Source: Kineosporia mesophila
GTDB taxonomy: Bacteria > Actinomycetota > Actinomycetes > Actinomycetales > Kineosporiaceae
DNA: 64,000 bases
Direction of reading: 5' to 3'
NCBI RefSeq assembly: GCF_021129235.1
Contig: NZ_JAJOMA010000005.1
Coordinates: 295,695-359,694 of the forward strand
The notes beneath the pieces were generated by a model. That model did not search any database. It had not been told where the DNA came from and saw nothing but the letters and a program-made list of their open reading frames with translations. Each line of letters starts with the position of its first letter. Positions within the stretch are counted from its first letter, which is position 1. Of the stretch, positions 33,943-45,455 are shown in pieces. The position numbers were made by a program, and so were the translations under genes.

Positions 33943-35382
33943 TTACCGCAACGCGTGCGCCGGCGAGTCGAGCAGCAGACTGACCACGTACGCAAGCCTC
34001 CCCCCGATGGCGTAACTGTCTTTCACCAGGGGCGTGGACGGAGTGATCTTGTGCCATTCGTCGGTCAGGAAGTCGCAGATCGCCACCTGCTGCACCTTCG
34101 TGGCCTTCTGCTGGAGCAGGCGTTCGGAGAGGGCGTCGATCAGCGCACCGTGCGTGGCCGGGCGGGGCCTGGGGATCAGAGCGACCAGGTCCGGGCCGGT
34201 CAGCGTGGTCGGCCACCAGCGGGCGGCGATGTTCAGGTGCGAGTTCCAGCGGGCCAGGGTGCCGGCCGGGGACTGCCAGGCCGTGGCCACGTCGGGGTAT
34301 CCGTTCGGCGGACCCCAGTAGAGCGGCGAGTGACCCATGTCGAGAATCATCCAGTGCAGGTTCTCGATGCCCTCGATACCCGAGGCGTCCGGCTTCACCC
34401 CGAGCACGCGCAACGTCGCGACCAGGTCTTCGTACGGCCGGCGCACCTTCTGCCCCGCTGAACCGGCGAACTCACTGCTGCCGAACAGTTCTCGCAGCAC
34501 CGGAACGATCGCCGTGTCGTTGGCCAGGTAGACCGAGGCGAGCCGGGCGACCAGTGCCTCGGGCGGGCTGTCACCGACGAACCGCAGGCACAGTTTCGTC
34601 GCCAGCTGCCGGGCAGTGTTCTCGTGCCGCGCGAGGTAGTTCAGGTAGGCGACCGCAACGTCGCGGCCGCCCGCCGCCGTCGCGTTCGCGGAGCTGAAGC
34701 CGAGCACCGCCACCGGCCCCACCCAGTGCCGGCTGGCCCGGTAGGTCGCCTCGCCCGAGCCATCGGTGCCCAGCCCGGTGAGGATGCGCGCGCTGTTCTT
34801 GACATCGTCTTCGGAGTACCCGGCGCTGATCCCCACCGTGTGCAGTTCCAGCAGCTCACGGCCCTGGTTCTCGTTCGGGTGATCCTTGGTGGACGAGGTG
34901 TTGTCCAGATAGCTCTGCATCGCCGGGTGCAGACTCGCCGCCACCAGCAGGTCGGCGAACTTGCCCAGCGTGTGCTTGCGAATCACCCGGTCGTAATCGG
35001 CCCGCGAGTCCCAGACGTCGCTGGACGGGCAGGTCACGTTCAGGTGGTTCGACCAGAACTCGACCATCAGCTCGAACAGCTGCCGCTCGCTCCAGATCGC
35101 CCGCACCATGGTCGCCCGGGTCAGCTCGATCATGACGTCCCAGCTGCCGAAGCTCTTGGCGTACTCGCTGCGGACCTTCGAGATCGACCAGTTCACCCGG
35201 GGAAAGCGCCGGAGAATGCTTTCCGCGGAGGTGTCTTTGATCGTCTCGGGCCTCAGCTGACGGTCGAGCCAGGCCTGCCGGCCCAGGCCCTGCACCCCGG
35301 CCAGCAGGGCAGGGGTCGGGCCGTAGGTGGCTCGTCGCACGAGGAGCATCGTCTGGGCGTCCATCGGGCTGCCTGTCGGCAT
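33943..35382 (-). CDS. DUF1800 family protein
   Basis: A 479-residue DUF1800 protein: LLVRRATYGPTPALLAGV near the N-terminus, VEFWSNHLNVT, NENQGRELLELHTVG (a hallmark of this family) and YLARHENTARQLATKLCLRFV. Unlike some members it has no obvious signal peptide, so it may be retained or exported with its DUF1501 partner. The two genes are in the same direction, 165 bases apart. ATG 35382 is used; ATG 35364 is an alternative. Biochemical role unknown; family call is confident. Confidence 0.88.
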   Translation of the reverse strand: MPTGSPMDAQTMLLVRRATYGPTPALLAGVQGLGRQAWLDRQLRPETIKDTSAESILRRFPRVNWSISKVRSEYAKSFGSWDVMIELTRATMVRAIWSERQLFELMVEFWSNHLNVTCPSSDVWDSRADYDRVIRKHTLGKFADLLVAASLHPAMQSYLDNTSSTKDHPNENQGRELLELHTVGISAGYSEDDVKNSARILTGLGTDGSGEATYRASRHWVGPVAVLGFSSANATAAGGRDVAVAYLNYLARHENTARQLATKLCLRFVGDSPPEALVARLASVYLANDTAIVPVLRELFGSSEFAGSAGQKVRRPYEDLVATLRVLGVKPDASGIEGIENLHWMILDMGHSPLYWGPPNGYPDVATAWQSPAGTLARWNSHLNIAARWWPTTLTGPDLVALIPRPRPATHGALIDALSERLLQQKATKVQQVAICDFLTDEWHKITPSTPLVKDSYAIGGRLAYVVSLLLDSPAHALR

Positions 35383-35478
35383 CCGTTCGGGTTCGCTGAG
35401 CGGCCGGTCGGGTGAGAGTGGAGCGGGTGAGGGCAGAGCACTGATGGGGGACGCGGATGCGCACCTTTGACGCTCGGG

Positions 35479-36318
35479 TCACCCGGTCACGGTGCGCGCC
35501 CGGTGGCAGTAGGTCTTGTGGGGCACGCGCAGCGTCTGATGATCACCCTGTTCGGCGGCCACCCGTTCAGCCAGGCGCCGCACCTGTTCCAGCACCTCGT
35601 CGCGGTCGGGCCGGCCCGCGACGTACGACCAGCTCGACGCCAGCTGCGGCAGCGCCGCCGTCGGCAGGACCAGCGTGTAGTCGAAGACCACGTCCGCGAC
35701 CGGACCGTAGAGCTGTGACGGTAGGCCGACCACGGCATCACCGCTGTGCACCGGCCCGTCGGCGCTGTCGGCGTGACCACGATTCGCCGCAGAACCGGTG
35801 CTATCGGCCCGGGCGTTGATCTCAGCGCTCCAGCGCGGAACGCCCGCCACCTGGTTGAGCTCTGCCACCCAGGGCACCGTGACATCACGGTTGTGCCAGG
35901 CCACCGCCAGCAGGCCACCCGGGCGCAGCACGCGGGCGATCTCCAGCGCGGCGGCCGGCTGTTTCATCCAGTGCCAGGCCTGCGCCACGGTGACGACGTC
36001 GACGCTGTGGTCGGGCAGCGGGATCTGCTCGGCGGAGCCCTGGACCGCCCGCACCTGCGGCAGCTTCCCGGCCAGCACCGCCAGCATGCCCTCGTCAGGT
36101 TCCACCGCTGTCACCCGGTGCCCCGACGAGGCCAGCGTGCTGGTGAGTTTGCCGGTGCCCGCGCCCAGGTCGACCACGTCGAGCGCCACCCCCTCGCGGC
36201 CCGACCCCGGTTCGGCACCGGTGAGCCACGCAGCCGTGGCCGCGGGCCAGTCGGGCCGGATGCTGTCGTAGGTGGTCGCGTTGGCACCGAATGAAACCCG
36301 CTGCTGTTCCCACGTCAT
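35479..36318 (-). CDS. Class I SAM-dependent methyltransferase
   Basis: A 279-residue methyltransferase: motif I VVDLGAGTGKLTSTLA, motif II VEPDEGM, and the segment AEQIPLPDHSVDVVTVAQAWHWM of the Methyltransf_11 group. It begins MTWEQQRVSFGANATTYD, common to a group of small-molecule or lipid-type methyltransferases of unassigned substrate. Its 3' end borders the start of DUF1800 on the same strand. No context links it to a pathway. Confidence 0.88.
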   Translation of the reverse strand: MTWEQQRVSFGANATTYDSIRPDWPAATAAWLTGAEPGSGREGVALDVVDLGAGTGKLTSTLASSGHRVTAVEPDEGMLAVLAGKLPQVRAVQGSAEQIPLPDHSVDVVTVAQAWHWMKQPAAALEIARVLRPGGLLAVAWHNRDVTVPWVAELNQVAGVPRWSAEINARADSTGSAANRGHADSADGPVHSGDAVVGLPSQLYGPVADVVFDYTLVLPTAALPQLASSWSYVAGRPDRDEVLEQVRRLAERVAAEQGDHQTLRVPHKTYCHRARTVTG

Positions 36319-36398
36319 GAGGGGACTCTAGATGAGGGGTCCGACAGTCTCCCGAGACTCCTGGCCGCCGAACACTGGAGTCTCCCGGACGTCCACCA

Positions 36399-37219
<821 letters not shown>

Positions 37220-37223
<4 letters not shown>

Positions 37224-38224
37224 GCCCTCACCTTCCGGATCCATTGGTCGATAGTGACCGCGAGCAGAACGAGCAGGCCGATCGCGAAGCCCTGCCAGAC
37301 CACCTGAACCCCGGCCAGCACCAGCCCGTTCCGGAACACGCCGACGATCAGCGCCCCGACGAGCGTGCCGATCACGCCGCCGCGGCCACCGAAGAGACTG
37401 GTACCGCCGAGCACCACGGCGGTGATCGAGTCGAGGTTGTACTCGGTGCCGACGTTCGGATCGGCCGAGGCCAGGCGGCCCATCAGCACCCAGGCCGCGA
37501 CACCGTAGACCGCGCCGGCCACGACGTAGACCGACAGCAGCACCCGGTCGGTACGGATACCGGCCAGCCGCGCGGCCTCGGCGTCGTCACCGGTGGCGCG
37601 CACGTGCTTGCCCCACGCGGTGTGCGCCAGCAGGTAGAAGAAGAAGCCGAAGAGCAGCAACATGATGATCGAGCCGTAGGTCAGGCGGAAGCTGCCGATC
37701 GGGATGGTCTCACCGGTCCAGGTCATGATCGCGGGCATGTCGCTACCCCGCACCGTCTCGCTGCCGGAGACCACCGAGTTCAGCGAGAAGAAGACGGACA
37801 GCGTGCCGAGGGTGACGATGAACGGCGGTAAGCCGAGGCGGGTGACCAGGATGCCGTTGACCGCACCCATCAGCGTCCCGAACACCAGCCCCAGGAGAAG
37901 GGCCAGGACCCCTGGAAAACCGGCGTCGAAAGCCAGATTCGCCATCAGGATCGAGGAGAACACGGCGATCGCCCCGGCCGACAGGTCGATGCCGGCGGTC
38001 AGGATGATCAGGGTCTGCCCGAGGGCCAGCAACGCGATCACGGTGACCTGCTGCAACACCAGGCTGAGATTCTCCGGGTTGAAGAACCGGGTGTTGATGA
38101 CGGAGAACACGATGACGGCCAGCAGCAGCACCGCCAGCGGGCCGAGCGTGGGTCGGTCGTGCAGTACGTGCTGAATCCGGTCCTGCGCCGACTCCTGCCG
38201 GCGTTCCTCGAAACCAGTTGTCAT
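37220..38224 (-). CDS. Sugar ABC transporter permease (RbsC-like)
   Basis: A 334-residue permease of the ribose/xylose/galactose type with about ten hydrophobic spans, including GQTLIILTAGIDLSAGAIAV, the EAA-like ATGDDAEAARLAGIRTDRVL, and ISITAVVLGGTSLFGGRGG-like DSITAVVLGGTSLFGGRGG. The start at ATG 38224 lies four bases after the stop of the binding protein, and GGGGGTAACGAG precedes it. It forms the membrane channel with the downstream ATPase. A homodimeric permease is expected since only one permease gene is present. Confidence 0.92.
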
Positions 38225-38228
38225 CTCG

Positions 38229-39266
38229 TTACCCCCAGCAGTTCTCGGCGCCGAACGTGGTGTCTTCCGACTCCACGCCGGACTGCGGATCATCGGTGAT
38301 CAGAGTGACTCCGGTGTCGGTGAAGTCCTTACCCGCGGGGTTGCTCGGCCGGGCCCCGGTCGAGGCGAACTTCGAGATGGCCGTTACCCCGTCGGAGGCC
38401 ATCTTCAGCGGGTACTGCTGCGAGGTGGCGCCCAGCTGACGGTCTTTCACACTCTGAACGCCCGGACAACCACCGTCGACGGCGACCAGCACCACCGAGT
38501 CGGCCTTGCCCGCGGCCTTCAGCGCCTCGTACGCCCCCGCCGCGGCCGGCTCGTTGATGGCGTAGACCAGGTTGATGTCGGGTTCGCGCTGCAACAGGTT
38601 CTCCATCGCGGTGCGCCCACCCTCGGCGGCGCCGTCGGTGACGTCGTGCCCGGAGATCCTCGGGTCGTTCTCGTCGCCGATCCGGTTCGGGTCGCCGACG
38701 TCGATGCCGAAACCCTCCATGAATCCCTGGTCACGCTGCACATCGACCGAGACCTGGTCGGGGGTGAGGTCGAGGAACGCGATGTGGGCGTCCTGGGCCC
38801 GGTCGCCGAGTTTGGCCTTGGCCCACTCCCCCACCAGTTTTCCGGCGGTGAAGTTGTCGGTGGCGAAGGTCGAGTCGGCCGCTCCGGCCGGGTCGAGCTG
38901 GGTGTCGAGCGCGATCACGGCCAGCCCGGCCTCTTTCGCCCGGTCGATCGCGGGCACGATGGCTCGTGAGTCGTTCGGCGTGATCATGAAGCCCTTGGCG
39001 CCGAGCGCCATCAGGTTCTCGATCGCGGTGACCTGCGACTCGTTGTCGCCGTCGATCTTCCCGGCGAACGTGCGCAGGTCGATGCCGTCTTTCGCGGCCT
39101 GGGCCTGCGCGCCCTTCTTCATCGTCACGAAGAACGGGTTGGTGTCCGTCTTCGTGATCAGTCCGATGATGGGACGACCGTCGTTGCCACCGGAGCAGGC
39201 GGCCAGGCCCACGGCGGACACGGCGAGAACGACGGCGGCAAGCCGGTAGGGACCTGAACGCGGCAC
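38229..39266 (-). CDS. Sugar ABC transporter substrate-binding lipoprotein
   Basis: A 345-residue lipoprotein with lipobox AVGLAAC (Cys24) after a signal peptide, anchored to the outer leaflet. The mature part is a periplasmic-binding-protein type 1 fold: [49 protein letters not shown] and [16 protein letters not shown]. This resembles ribose/fructose/rhizopine-type binding proteins; the exact sugar cannot be read. GTG 39266 follows AAGGAG by eight bases. It is divergent from the LacI regulator at 39531 across about 265 bases and is the first gene of a three-gene transport operon. Confidence 0.92.
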   Translation of the reverse strand: MPRSGPYRLAAVVLAVSAVGLAACSGGNDGRPIIGLITKTDTNPFFVTMKKGAQAQAAKDGIDLRTFAGKIDGDNESQVTAIENLMALGAKGFMITPNDSRAIVPAIDRAKEAGLAVIALDTQLDPAGAADSTFATDNFTAGKLVGEWAKAKLGDRAQDAHIAFLDLTPDQVSVDVQRDQGFMEGFGIDVGDPNRIGDENDPRISGHDVTDGAAEGGRTAMENLLQREPDINLVYAINEPAAAGAYEALKAAGKADSVVLVAVDGGCPGVQSVKDRQLGATSQQYPLKMASDGVTAISKFASTGARPSNPAGKDFTDTGVTLITDDPQSGVESEDTTFGAENCWG

Positions 39267-39370
39267 GAAGCGGCTCCTTCGGTTCGCGTCGAGCCGCCGT
39301 GGCCGGGCATTTTCAAGCGTGCGTGGGCACACCCGGACAGGCTCCCGACATCCTCGTCGGCTACTGGACG

Positions 39371-39384
39371 AACTCTTACAAGTT
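39371..39384. promoter_or_regulatory. Candidate LacI-type operator
   Basis: AACTCTTACAAGTT is an imperfect AT-rich palindrome (AACT/AGTT arms) in the otherwise GC-rich 265-base divergent region between the binding-protein gene and the LacI gene. LacI proteins bind such operators next to their own promoter. This is inferred from position and base composition alone. Confidence 0.3.
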
Positions 39385-39530
39385 ACGCCAGATCCGGAGA
39401 TTCGGTAACCGCCTCGTCACTGAACGAGTCCGCTGGGCGCAGCTAGTGCGAACGCACACCGTGCATCACAACCGCGCGGTAGGTTCTCGGCAGGGGATGT
39501 CGATCTCGGGCGCGAGGGGAGCGGCGGGCC

Positions 39531-40604
39531 ATGGACAGCCAGCTGCCGGAGACTGCAGGAATGCCGATACGAAGCCAGCAACTGGGGCGACGGCCAACGA
39601 TGCGGGATGTCGCCGCGGTCGCGGGCGTCAGTCTCAAAACTGTTTCAAGAGTAGTGAACGGCGAACCGGGGGTGTCCAGCACTCTCGGCCGGCGGGTGCG
39701 CGAGGCGATCGACGAACTCGATTTCCGGCCCAACATCGGAGCCCGCAGCCTGCGCCGGGCCGGGGGTCGCACGGCCACGGTCGGGCTGCTGCTCGAAGAC
39801 GTGTCGAACCCGTTCTCGTCAGCTTTGCAGCGAGCCGTGGAAGACGTCGCGATACCGCGCGGCGTCATGGTGTTCACCGCCAGTCTGGACGAAGACCCGC
39901 AGCGCGAGCGCGAGCTCACCCGGGCCTTCAGCGCGCGGCGGGCCGACGGCCTGATCATCGCGCCGGCCAGCAACGACCAGTCGTACCTGGAGAGTGAGCT
40001 GCGCGCGGGTACGGCCATCGTCTGCATCGACCGCGAGGCCAAGCGGCTCGACGTGGACTCGGTGCTCACCACCAACGTGGCCGGGGCCGCGGCCGGGATG
40101 CAGCACCTGCTCGACCACGGTCACCGGCGGATCGCGTTCCTCGGTGACCGGGCCGACATCACCACGGCGCAGCAGCGGTACGAGGGATACACCGAGGCTC
40201 TCACCGCAGCCGGGATCCCGGTCGACACCAGCATCGTGCTGAGTGACCTGACCAGTCAGGCCCTGGCCCAGGCCGCCGCGATCCAGTTGCTGAAGCAGCC
40301 CGACCCGCCCACCGCCGTGTTCGCCGCCCAGAACCTGGTCACCATCGGCGTGGCCCGGGCCCTGCGGCAGATGAAGCGCGAGCACACGGTGGCGCTGGTG
40401 GGGTTCGACGACTTCCCGCTGGCCGACCTGCTCGATCCGGGAATCACCGTGGTCGCGCAGGATCCGACGGCGATCGGGCGGCTGGCCGCGACGGTTCTGT
40501 TCGACCGGATCGGGGGCAACGAGGGCCCGCCCGAAACACACGTGGTGCCGACCCGTTTGATTGCCCGGGGCTCCGGCGAGATCCGGCCTCCCGACCCGGC
40601 GTGA
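39531..40604 (+). CDS. LacI-family transcriptional regulator
   Basis: A 357-residue repressor. The helix-turn-helix TMRDVAAVAGVSLKTVSRVV is at about residues 23-42, followed by the hinge region RVREAIDELDFRPNIGARSLR. A type-1 periplasmic-binding-protein sensor domain fills the rest. The gene is divergent from the sugar ABC operon at 36399-39266, so I infer that it controls that operon and senses its sugar. ATG 39531 is preceded by a GGGAG-type site. The stop codon (TGA 40602-40604) forms the outer edge of a 27-bp-arm palindrome. Confidence 0.92.
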   Translation: MDSQLPETAGMPIRSQQLGRRPTMRDVAAVAGVSLKTVSRVVNGEPGVSSTLGRRVREAIDELDFRPNIGARSLRRAGGRTATVGLLLEDVSNPFSSALQRAVEDVAIPRGVMVFTASLDEDPQRERELTRAFSARRADGLIIAPASNDQSYLESELRAGTAIVCIDREAKRLDVDSVLTTNVAGAAAGMQHLLDHGHRRIAFLGDRADITTAQQRYEGYTEALTAAGIPVDTSIVLSDLTSQALAQAAAIQLLKQPDPPTAVFAAQNLVTIGVARALRQMKREHTVALVGFDDFPLADLLDPGITVVAQDPTAIGRLAATVLFDRIGGNEGPPETHVVPTRLIARGSGEIRPPDPA

Positions 40605-40659
40605 TCAGGCAAAGTGTCCCCGGACCGACGATTCGGTCCGGGGACACTTTGCCTGATCA
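40602..40659. repeat. Long perfect palindrome, TGATCAGGC family, copy C
   Basis: Left arm 40602-40628 and right arm 40633-40659 pair perfectly over 27 bp with a 4-base CGAT loop. The arm begins TGATCAGGCAAAGTGTCCCC; relative to copies A and B it keeps TGATCAxGCAAAxxxTCCCC while the central part differs. The stop codon of the LacI gene is the first three bases. It can terminate the lacI transcript and, read from the other strand, anything converging. Confidence 0.9.
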
Positions 40660-40730
40660 GGAACAAGGATGGTGGACGCCCGCCTCACCCAGGAGGTCGG
40701 GTGAACACCCTCGTCGGCGGGGTCTCGGGC

Positions 40731-41585
40731 TCAGCCTTCCTTGTGGATCCGGGCCGTCAGCAGCTGGAAGGCTGCGTAGCAGGCCAGGCCCAGGGCGACC
40801 AGGGTGAGGATCCACTGGCCGAACGGCTGGCCGGCGAGGGTCTTCAGCGCGGCGTCGAGGCCTCGGGCCTCTTCCGGCTGCGACTTCACCCCGGCCACGA
40901 CGATCAGGATGCCCAGCGTGCCGAAGGCAACGCCCCGGGAGATCCAGCCGGCCTGACCGAGACGGGTGATGCCCTGGCCCGGGTTGCCCTCGAGCTTCTC
41001 CAGGAACTTCTTCTTCACGCCCTTGTAGGCCATGTACCCGGCGTAGGCGATGACGGCCAGACCGACGATGACCACCAGCACGCGACCGGCCGGGGCTCCC
41101 ATCAGCGAAGCCGTCCAGTCGGCGGTCTTGCTGCTGGAGCTCTTGCTGCCGCCGCCGAAGCCGATGCGCAGCGACTGCACGGCCAGCGAGGCGCCGAAAA
41201 TGCCCTTAGCCGCGGCGCTCACGCGCTTGAAGGCGCTGTCGTCACTGGGCGGGCCGATGATGCTGAGCAGCAGCTGCCAGACCGCGAAACCGATCAGGCC
41301 GATGCCCATGATGATGAGAAGTGCTTCGCCGAAGGGCTTCTCCGCCACCTTCTGGAGAGCACCGGTGTTGTCGGCGTTCTCCGACGAGCCGCCCCAGGCG
41401 ACCTGCAGGGAGATCCAGGCGAGCAGCAGGTAGACGATACCGATGGCTGCCACACCGACCTGCCCCAGCCGCTTCAGCCATTTCGAATTAGCCTGGCGGG
41501 CAAGACCTTCAGCAGTGTTCTGGGCGCCGGACGCCTTGCCCTCGGCGCCGGACGAGCCGTTTCGTGTCGGCGTGGAACTGGCCAT
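40731..41585 (-). CDS. DUF1206 family membrane protein
   Basis: A 284-residue integral membrane protein made of three similar blocks, each of two hydrophobic spans beginning with a KRLGQVGVAAIGIVYLLL or TRLGQAGWISRGVAFGTLG-type segment. This threefold DUF1206 pattern is common in actinobacteria. The N-terminus of about 25 residues is polar and likely cytosolic. ATG 41585 follows GAGAGG. The function of the family is not known. It converges on the lacI gene, with copy C of the palindrome between. Confidence 0.9.
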   Translation of the reverse strand: MASSTPTRNGSSGAEGKASGAQNTAEGLARQANSKWLKRLGQVGVAAIGIVYLLLAWISLQVAWGGSSENADNTGALQKVAEKPFGEALLIIMGIGLIGFAVWQLLLSIIGPPSDDSAFKRVSAAAKGIFGASLAVQSLRIGFGGGSKSSSSKTADWTASLMGAPAGRVLVVIVGLAVIAYAGYMAYKGVKKKFLEKLEGNPGQGITRLGQAGWISRGVAFGTLGILIVVAGVKSQPEEARGLDAALKTLAGQPFGQWILTLVALGLACYAAFQLLTARIHKEG

Positions 41586-41667
41586 CGTCTGCCTCTCACT
41601 CCTCATGAAGATGATCGACGACCAACGTCGCACAGGCGGACCAACCGCGCATATCGAGAATGATCAG

Positions 41668-42330
41668 CTATTGACTCCAGGCCTGGGACAGCGGTAGCAG
41701 GGCCTGGGCCACCGACAGCTCGGCCTGCGTGGTCACGTGCACGTTGATCGCCTCACCCGGCACCACCACGACCCGACCGCCGGCCGCAGCGACCATCGCG
41801 GAGTCCTCCACCGCGTCCGCGATCAGCTCGTGTGCCCGGCGCAGCACCGGCAGCGAGAAGGCCATGGGCATCTGCGCGGAAACGCTGCCGCCGGCCGGGG
41901 TGGTGGCCCCGGCCAGACCCAGAAGGTTTTCGTCGTCCACTGTTTCGATCTTCTTGACCGCATCGGTGAGCGGTAGTCCGGGCAGGGCCGCGTCGGCACC
42001 GGCACGCACCGCGTCGATCACCCGGCGGTAGAGGCCGGGCGAGGCGAGAGGGTGCGCGGCATCGGTGATGCAGACGATCCCGGCGTCGCCGGGAAGAACC
42101 GCCAGGCCCGATCGCACCGACTCGGCCCGCGTGGCACCGCCGGTGGCCCGGACACCCTTGCCAGACCAGGGGTGACCGGCCGGGAGCACGACGACCACCC
42201 CGTCACAACTCTCCGCGGCGATGTCGACCACCCGCTCCAGCAGGGTCTGGCCGCCGAGCACAGCGAACTGCTTCAGCCCACCGAACCGGGTACCGCCACC
42301 ACCGGCGAGAACAACGCCCCAGACGCTCAT
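41668..42330 (-). CDS. ispD: 2-C-methyl-D-erythritol 4-phosphate cytidylyltransferase
   Basis: A 220-residue nucleotidyltransferase with the nucleotide-binding loop LAGGGGTRFGGLKQF near the N-terminus and ITDAAHPLASP with an acidic metal site. It resembles IspD, which couples CTP to methylerythritol phosphate in isoprenoid synthesis. ispF is not beside it; in many actinomycetes IspD is fused or linked to IspF, so its partner must be elsewhere. The call rests on the sequence pattern; a related cytidylyltransferase is possible. ATG 42330 is supported by the conserved start of the family. Confidence 0.8.
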   Translation of the reverse strand: MSVWGVVLAGGGGTRFGGLKQFAVLGGQTLLERVVDIAAESCDGVVVVLPAGHPWSGKGVRATGGATRAESVRSGLAVLPGDAGIVCITDAAHPLASPGLYRRVIDAVRAGADAALPGLPLTDAVKKIETVDDENLLGLAGATTPAGGSVSAQMPMAFSLPVLRRAHELIADAVEDSAMVAAAGGRVVVVPGEAINVHVTTQAELSVAQALLPLSQAWSQ

Positions 42331-42393
42331 GGGCAAAACGGTATCGCCCGCCGATCCACCGGATCGACGGGCGATGACCAGGACCAGGAACGA

Positions 42394-44748
42394 CTAGGCG
42401 TTCAGCGCCGCCGGCAGCGTGGCCTCGTGCGAGGCCCGCAGCTCGTCGAGAGTGAGGCTGAACCGGCCGGCCACGGCGAGCGAGTCGCCACCGGTCGTGC
42501 CCAGCTCCACCAGCGGAACGCCGTTGCCCGCGCAGGCCTGCGTGAACTGCTCCACGGCCTCCGGCTTCACGGCCACCACCGCGCGCGCCGTGGACTCGGC
42601 GAAGAGCAGCGTGAACGCGTCGACGCCGTCACGCTCCAGGGCCGCGTCGAGCGAGACCGAGGCGCCCACACCGTGGCGCAGCGACGCCTCGACCAGGGCC
42701 TGGGCCAGACCACCGTCGGACAGGTCGTGCGCGGCGAACACCAGACCCTCGTCGGCGGCCGTGGCCATGACCGATGCCAGGGCCCGCTCGGCCTCCAGGT
42801 CGACCGCCGGCGGCAGGCCACCCAGGTGCTCGTGCTGCGACCAGGCCCATTCCGAACCGGAGAACTCGGCCCTGGTGGTGCCCAGCAGGAACAGCTGCGC
42901 GCCGGGGGCCTTCCAGCCCGACGGGGTGCGCCTGGCCACGTCCTGCAGCACGCCCAGCACACCCACGACCGGGGTCGGGTGGATGGCCGTGGTGCCGGTC
43001 TGGTTGTACAGACTGACGTTTCCGCCGGTCACCGGGATGCCGAGCTGCTGGCAGCCATCGGCCAGACCGCGCACGGCCTCGGCGAACTGCCACATCACGG
43101 CCGGGTCTTCGGGGGATCCGAAGTTCAGGCAGTCGGTGACGGCGAGCGGACGACCGCCGGCCACGCCCACGTTGCGGTACGCCTCGGCCAGGGCCAGCTG
43201 CGCACCGGTGTACGGGTCGAGCGCCGCGAAACGCTGGTTGCAGTCGGTGGCGATGGCGACCCCCAGGCCGCTCGACTCGTCCACCCGCAGCACGCCCGCG
43301 TCGTCGGGCATGGCCTGCGCCGTGTTGCCCTGCACGTAGCGGTCGTACTGGTCGGTGACCCACGAGCGGCTGGCCAGGTTCGGCGTACCGGCCATCGTCA
43401 CGACCAGCTCGCCGAGCTCGGTGTCGTTCTGCGGGCGGGGCAGCAGGTCGGGCACCGCGGCCTGACGCACGTCCATCCAGTCCGGACGGGCGTAGGGCCG
43501 GTCGTAGACCGGGCCGTCGTGGGCCACGCTGCGCGGCGGCACGTCGACGATGGTCTCGCCGTGCCAGAGCACCACCAGACGGCCGGTCTCGGTGACCTCG
43601 CCCATCACGGTGGCCTCGACGTCCCAGCGGGTGGTGATCGCCAGGAAACCGGGCAGGTCTTCCGGGGTGACCACGGCCATCATGCGTTCCTGCGACTCGC
43701 TCATCAGAATCTCTTCCGGGGCGAGCGTGGAGTCACGCAGCGGGGCCCGGTCGAGGTGGACGAGCATGCCGCCGTCACCGTTGCTGGCGAGCTCGGAGAA
43801 CGCGCAGCTCAGGCCGGCCGCTCCGAGGTCTTGGATGCCCTGCACCACGTCGGCCTTGAACAGGTCGAGGCAGCACTCGATGAGCACCTTCTCGGCGAAC
43901 GGGTCGCCCACCTGCACGGCCGGGCGCTTGGTCGGGCCGCCCTCGGTGAAGGTGTCGCTGGCCAGGATCGACGCCCCACCGATGCCGTCGCCACCGGTGC
44001 GGGCGCCGAACAGCACCACCAGGTTGCCGTTTCCGCGGGCGTTGGCAAGGTGAATGTCTTCGTGCCGCAGGGTGCCCACGGCCAGCGCGTTTACCAGCGG
44101 GTTGCCCTGGTAGCAGGGGTCGAAGGAGACCTCGCCACCGATGTTGGGCAGGCCCAGGCAGTTGCCGTAACCGCCGACACCGGCGACGATCCCGGGCAGC
44201 ACGCGGTGTGTGTCGGGGTGGTCGAGGGCGCCGAAGCGCAGCGGGTCCATCACCGCGACCGGGCGGGCGCCCATCGAGATGATGTCGCGCACGATGCCGC
44301 CGACACCGGTCGCTGCACCCTGGTAGGGCTCGACGTAGCTCGGGTGGTTGTGGCTCTCCACCTTGAAGGTGACCGCCCAGCCCTGGCCGATGTCGACCAC
44401 GCCGGCGTTCTCACCGATGCCGACCAGCAGGTGTTCCTGCATCGCCGGCGTCGTCTTCTCGCCGAACTGGCGCAGGTGCACCTTGCTCGACTTGTAGGAG
44501 CAGTGCTCGCTCCACATCACCGAGTACATCGCCAGTTCCGACCCGGTGGGCCGGCGGTCGAGGATCTTGCGCACGGCCTCGTACTCGTCGGCCTTCATCC
44601 CGAGCGCGGCCCAGGGCTGGTCGACGTCGGGCGTCTTGCGGGCCTTGTCCACAGTGTCGAGAGCCTGCCGCTGCTGCTCGGTCAGGGGCGCGGAGGCCCC
44701 CAGAGCATCGAGGTTCTCGCCGTAGGTGTTGATGCTGTCGCTGGTCAC
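42394..44748 (-). CDS. purL: Phosphoribosylformylglycinamidine synthase, large subunit
   Basis: A 784-residue PurL that converts FGAR to FGAM using ATP and ammonia delivered by PurQ, held together by PurS. Landmarks are [23 protein letters not shown] near the N-terminus, [32 protein letters not shown] and [11 protein letters not shown]. It is the small (PurL-type, about 750 residues) form that needs separate PurQ and PurS, both present. GTG 44748 overlaps the purQ stop as GTGA, giving translational coupling. ispD lies downstream. Confidence 0.96.
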   Translation of the reverse strand: MTSDSINTYGENLDALGASAPLTEQQRQALDTVDKARKTPDVDQPWAALGMKADEYEAVRKILDRRPTGSELAMYSVMWSEHCSYKSSKVHLRQFGEKTTPAMQEHLLVGIGENAGVVDIGQGWAVTFKVESHNHPSYVEPYQGAATGVGGIVRDIISMGARPVAVMDPLRFGALDHPDTHRVLPGIVAGVGGYGNCLGLPNIGGEVSFDPCYQGNPLVNALAVGTLRHEDIHLANARGNGNLVVLFGARTGGDGIGGASILASDTFTEGGPTKRPAVQVGDPFAEKVLIECCLDLFKADVVQGIQDLGAAGLSCAFSELASNGDGGMLVHLDRAPLRDSTLAPEEILMSESQERMMAVVTPEDLPGFLAITTRWDVEATVMGEVTETGRLVVLWHGETIVDVPPRSVAHDGPVYDRPYARPDWMDVRQAAVPDLLPRPQNDTELGELVVTMAGTPNLASRSWVTDQYDRYVQGNTAQAMPDDAGVLRVDESSGLGVAIATDCNQRFAALDPYTGAQLALAEAYRNVGVAGGRPLAVTDCLNFGSPEDPAVMWQFAEAVRGLADGCQQLGIPVTGGNVSLYNQTGTTAIHPTPVVGVLGVLQDVARRTPSGWKAPGAQLFLLGTTRAEFSGSEWAWSQHEHLGGLPPAVDLEAERALASVMATAADEGLVFAAHDLSDGGLAQALVEASLRHGVGASVSLDAALERDGVDAFTLLFAESTARAVVAVKPEAVEQFTQACAGNGVPLVELGTTGGDSLAVAGRFSLTLDELRASHEATLPAALNA

Positions 44749-45455
44749 GCGGAGAGCACTCCCTGCAGTGCGCTGGTGAAGAAGGCCAGACCGTCGGTGC
44801 CGTTGTTGGCCTCGGGGCCGTAGCCCGCCTCGGTGGCGTGTTCGGGGTGTGGCATCAGGCCGACGACGGTGCCGGAGGCGTTGCTGATGCCGGCGATGTC
44901 GCGGCGCGAGCCGTTCGGGTTCACGTCGAGATAGCGGGCGACCACGCGGCCCTCGCCCTCGAGCCGGTCGAGCGTGGACTCGTCGGCGATGAAGCCGCCC
45001 TCGCCGTTCTTCAGCGGGATGACGATCTCCTGGCCCTCGGCGTAGCCGTTGGTCCACGCGGTGCTCGTGCGCTCGATGCGGAGCTTCTGGTCGCGGCAGA
45101 TGAACTGCTGCTTCTCGTTGCGCACCAGGGCCCCGGGCAGCAGGTGCGACTCGGTCAGCACCTGGAACCCGTTGCAGATACCGAGCACCGGCAGGCCGGA
45201 GGAAACCTGGTCGGGCGGGCCGGCCAGCCGGATGATCTCGTTCATCACCGGGGAGAACCGGGCGATCGCTCCGCAGCGCAGGTAGTCGCCGTAGGAGAAG
45301 CCGCCGGGCAGCACGACGGCGTCGACACCCTTGATGTCAGCGTCGTCGTGCCAGAGGGAGACCGGGGTACCGCCCGCGATGCGGACCGCGCGCACGGCGT
45401 CCCGGTCGTCGAGGCTGCCCGGGAAGGTGACGACACCGATGCGCATGGCCGTCAC
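44745..45455 (-). CDS. purQ: Phosphoribosylformylglycinamidine synthase, glutaminase subunit
   Basis: A 236-residue class-I glutamine amidotransferase. The nucleophile Cys is in [13 protein letters not shown], and the His-x-Glu of the triad is HPEHATE near the C-terminus. It supplies ammonia to PurL. I keep GTG 45455 as start because it overlaps the purS stop by four bases (GTGA); an internal ATG at 45446 is possible. purS, purQ and purL are therefore all coupled by four-base overlaps. Confidence 0.95.
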   Translation of the reverse strand: MTAMRIGVVTFPGSLDDRDAVRAVRIAGGTPVSLWHDDADIKGVDAVVLPGGFSYGDYLRCGAIARFSPVMNEIIRLAGPPDQVSSGLPVLGICNGFQVLTESHLLPGALVRNEKQQFICRDQKLRIERTSTAWTNGYAEGQEIVIPLKNGEGGFIADESTLDRLEGEGRVVARYLDVNPNGSRRDIAGISNASGTVVGLMPHPEHATEAGYGPEANNGTDGLAFFTSALQGVLSA

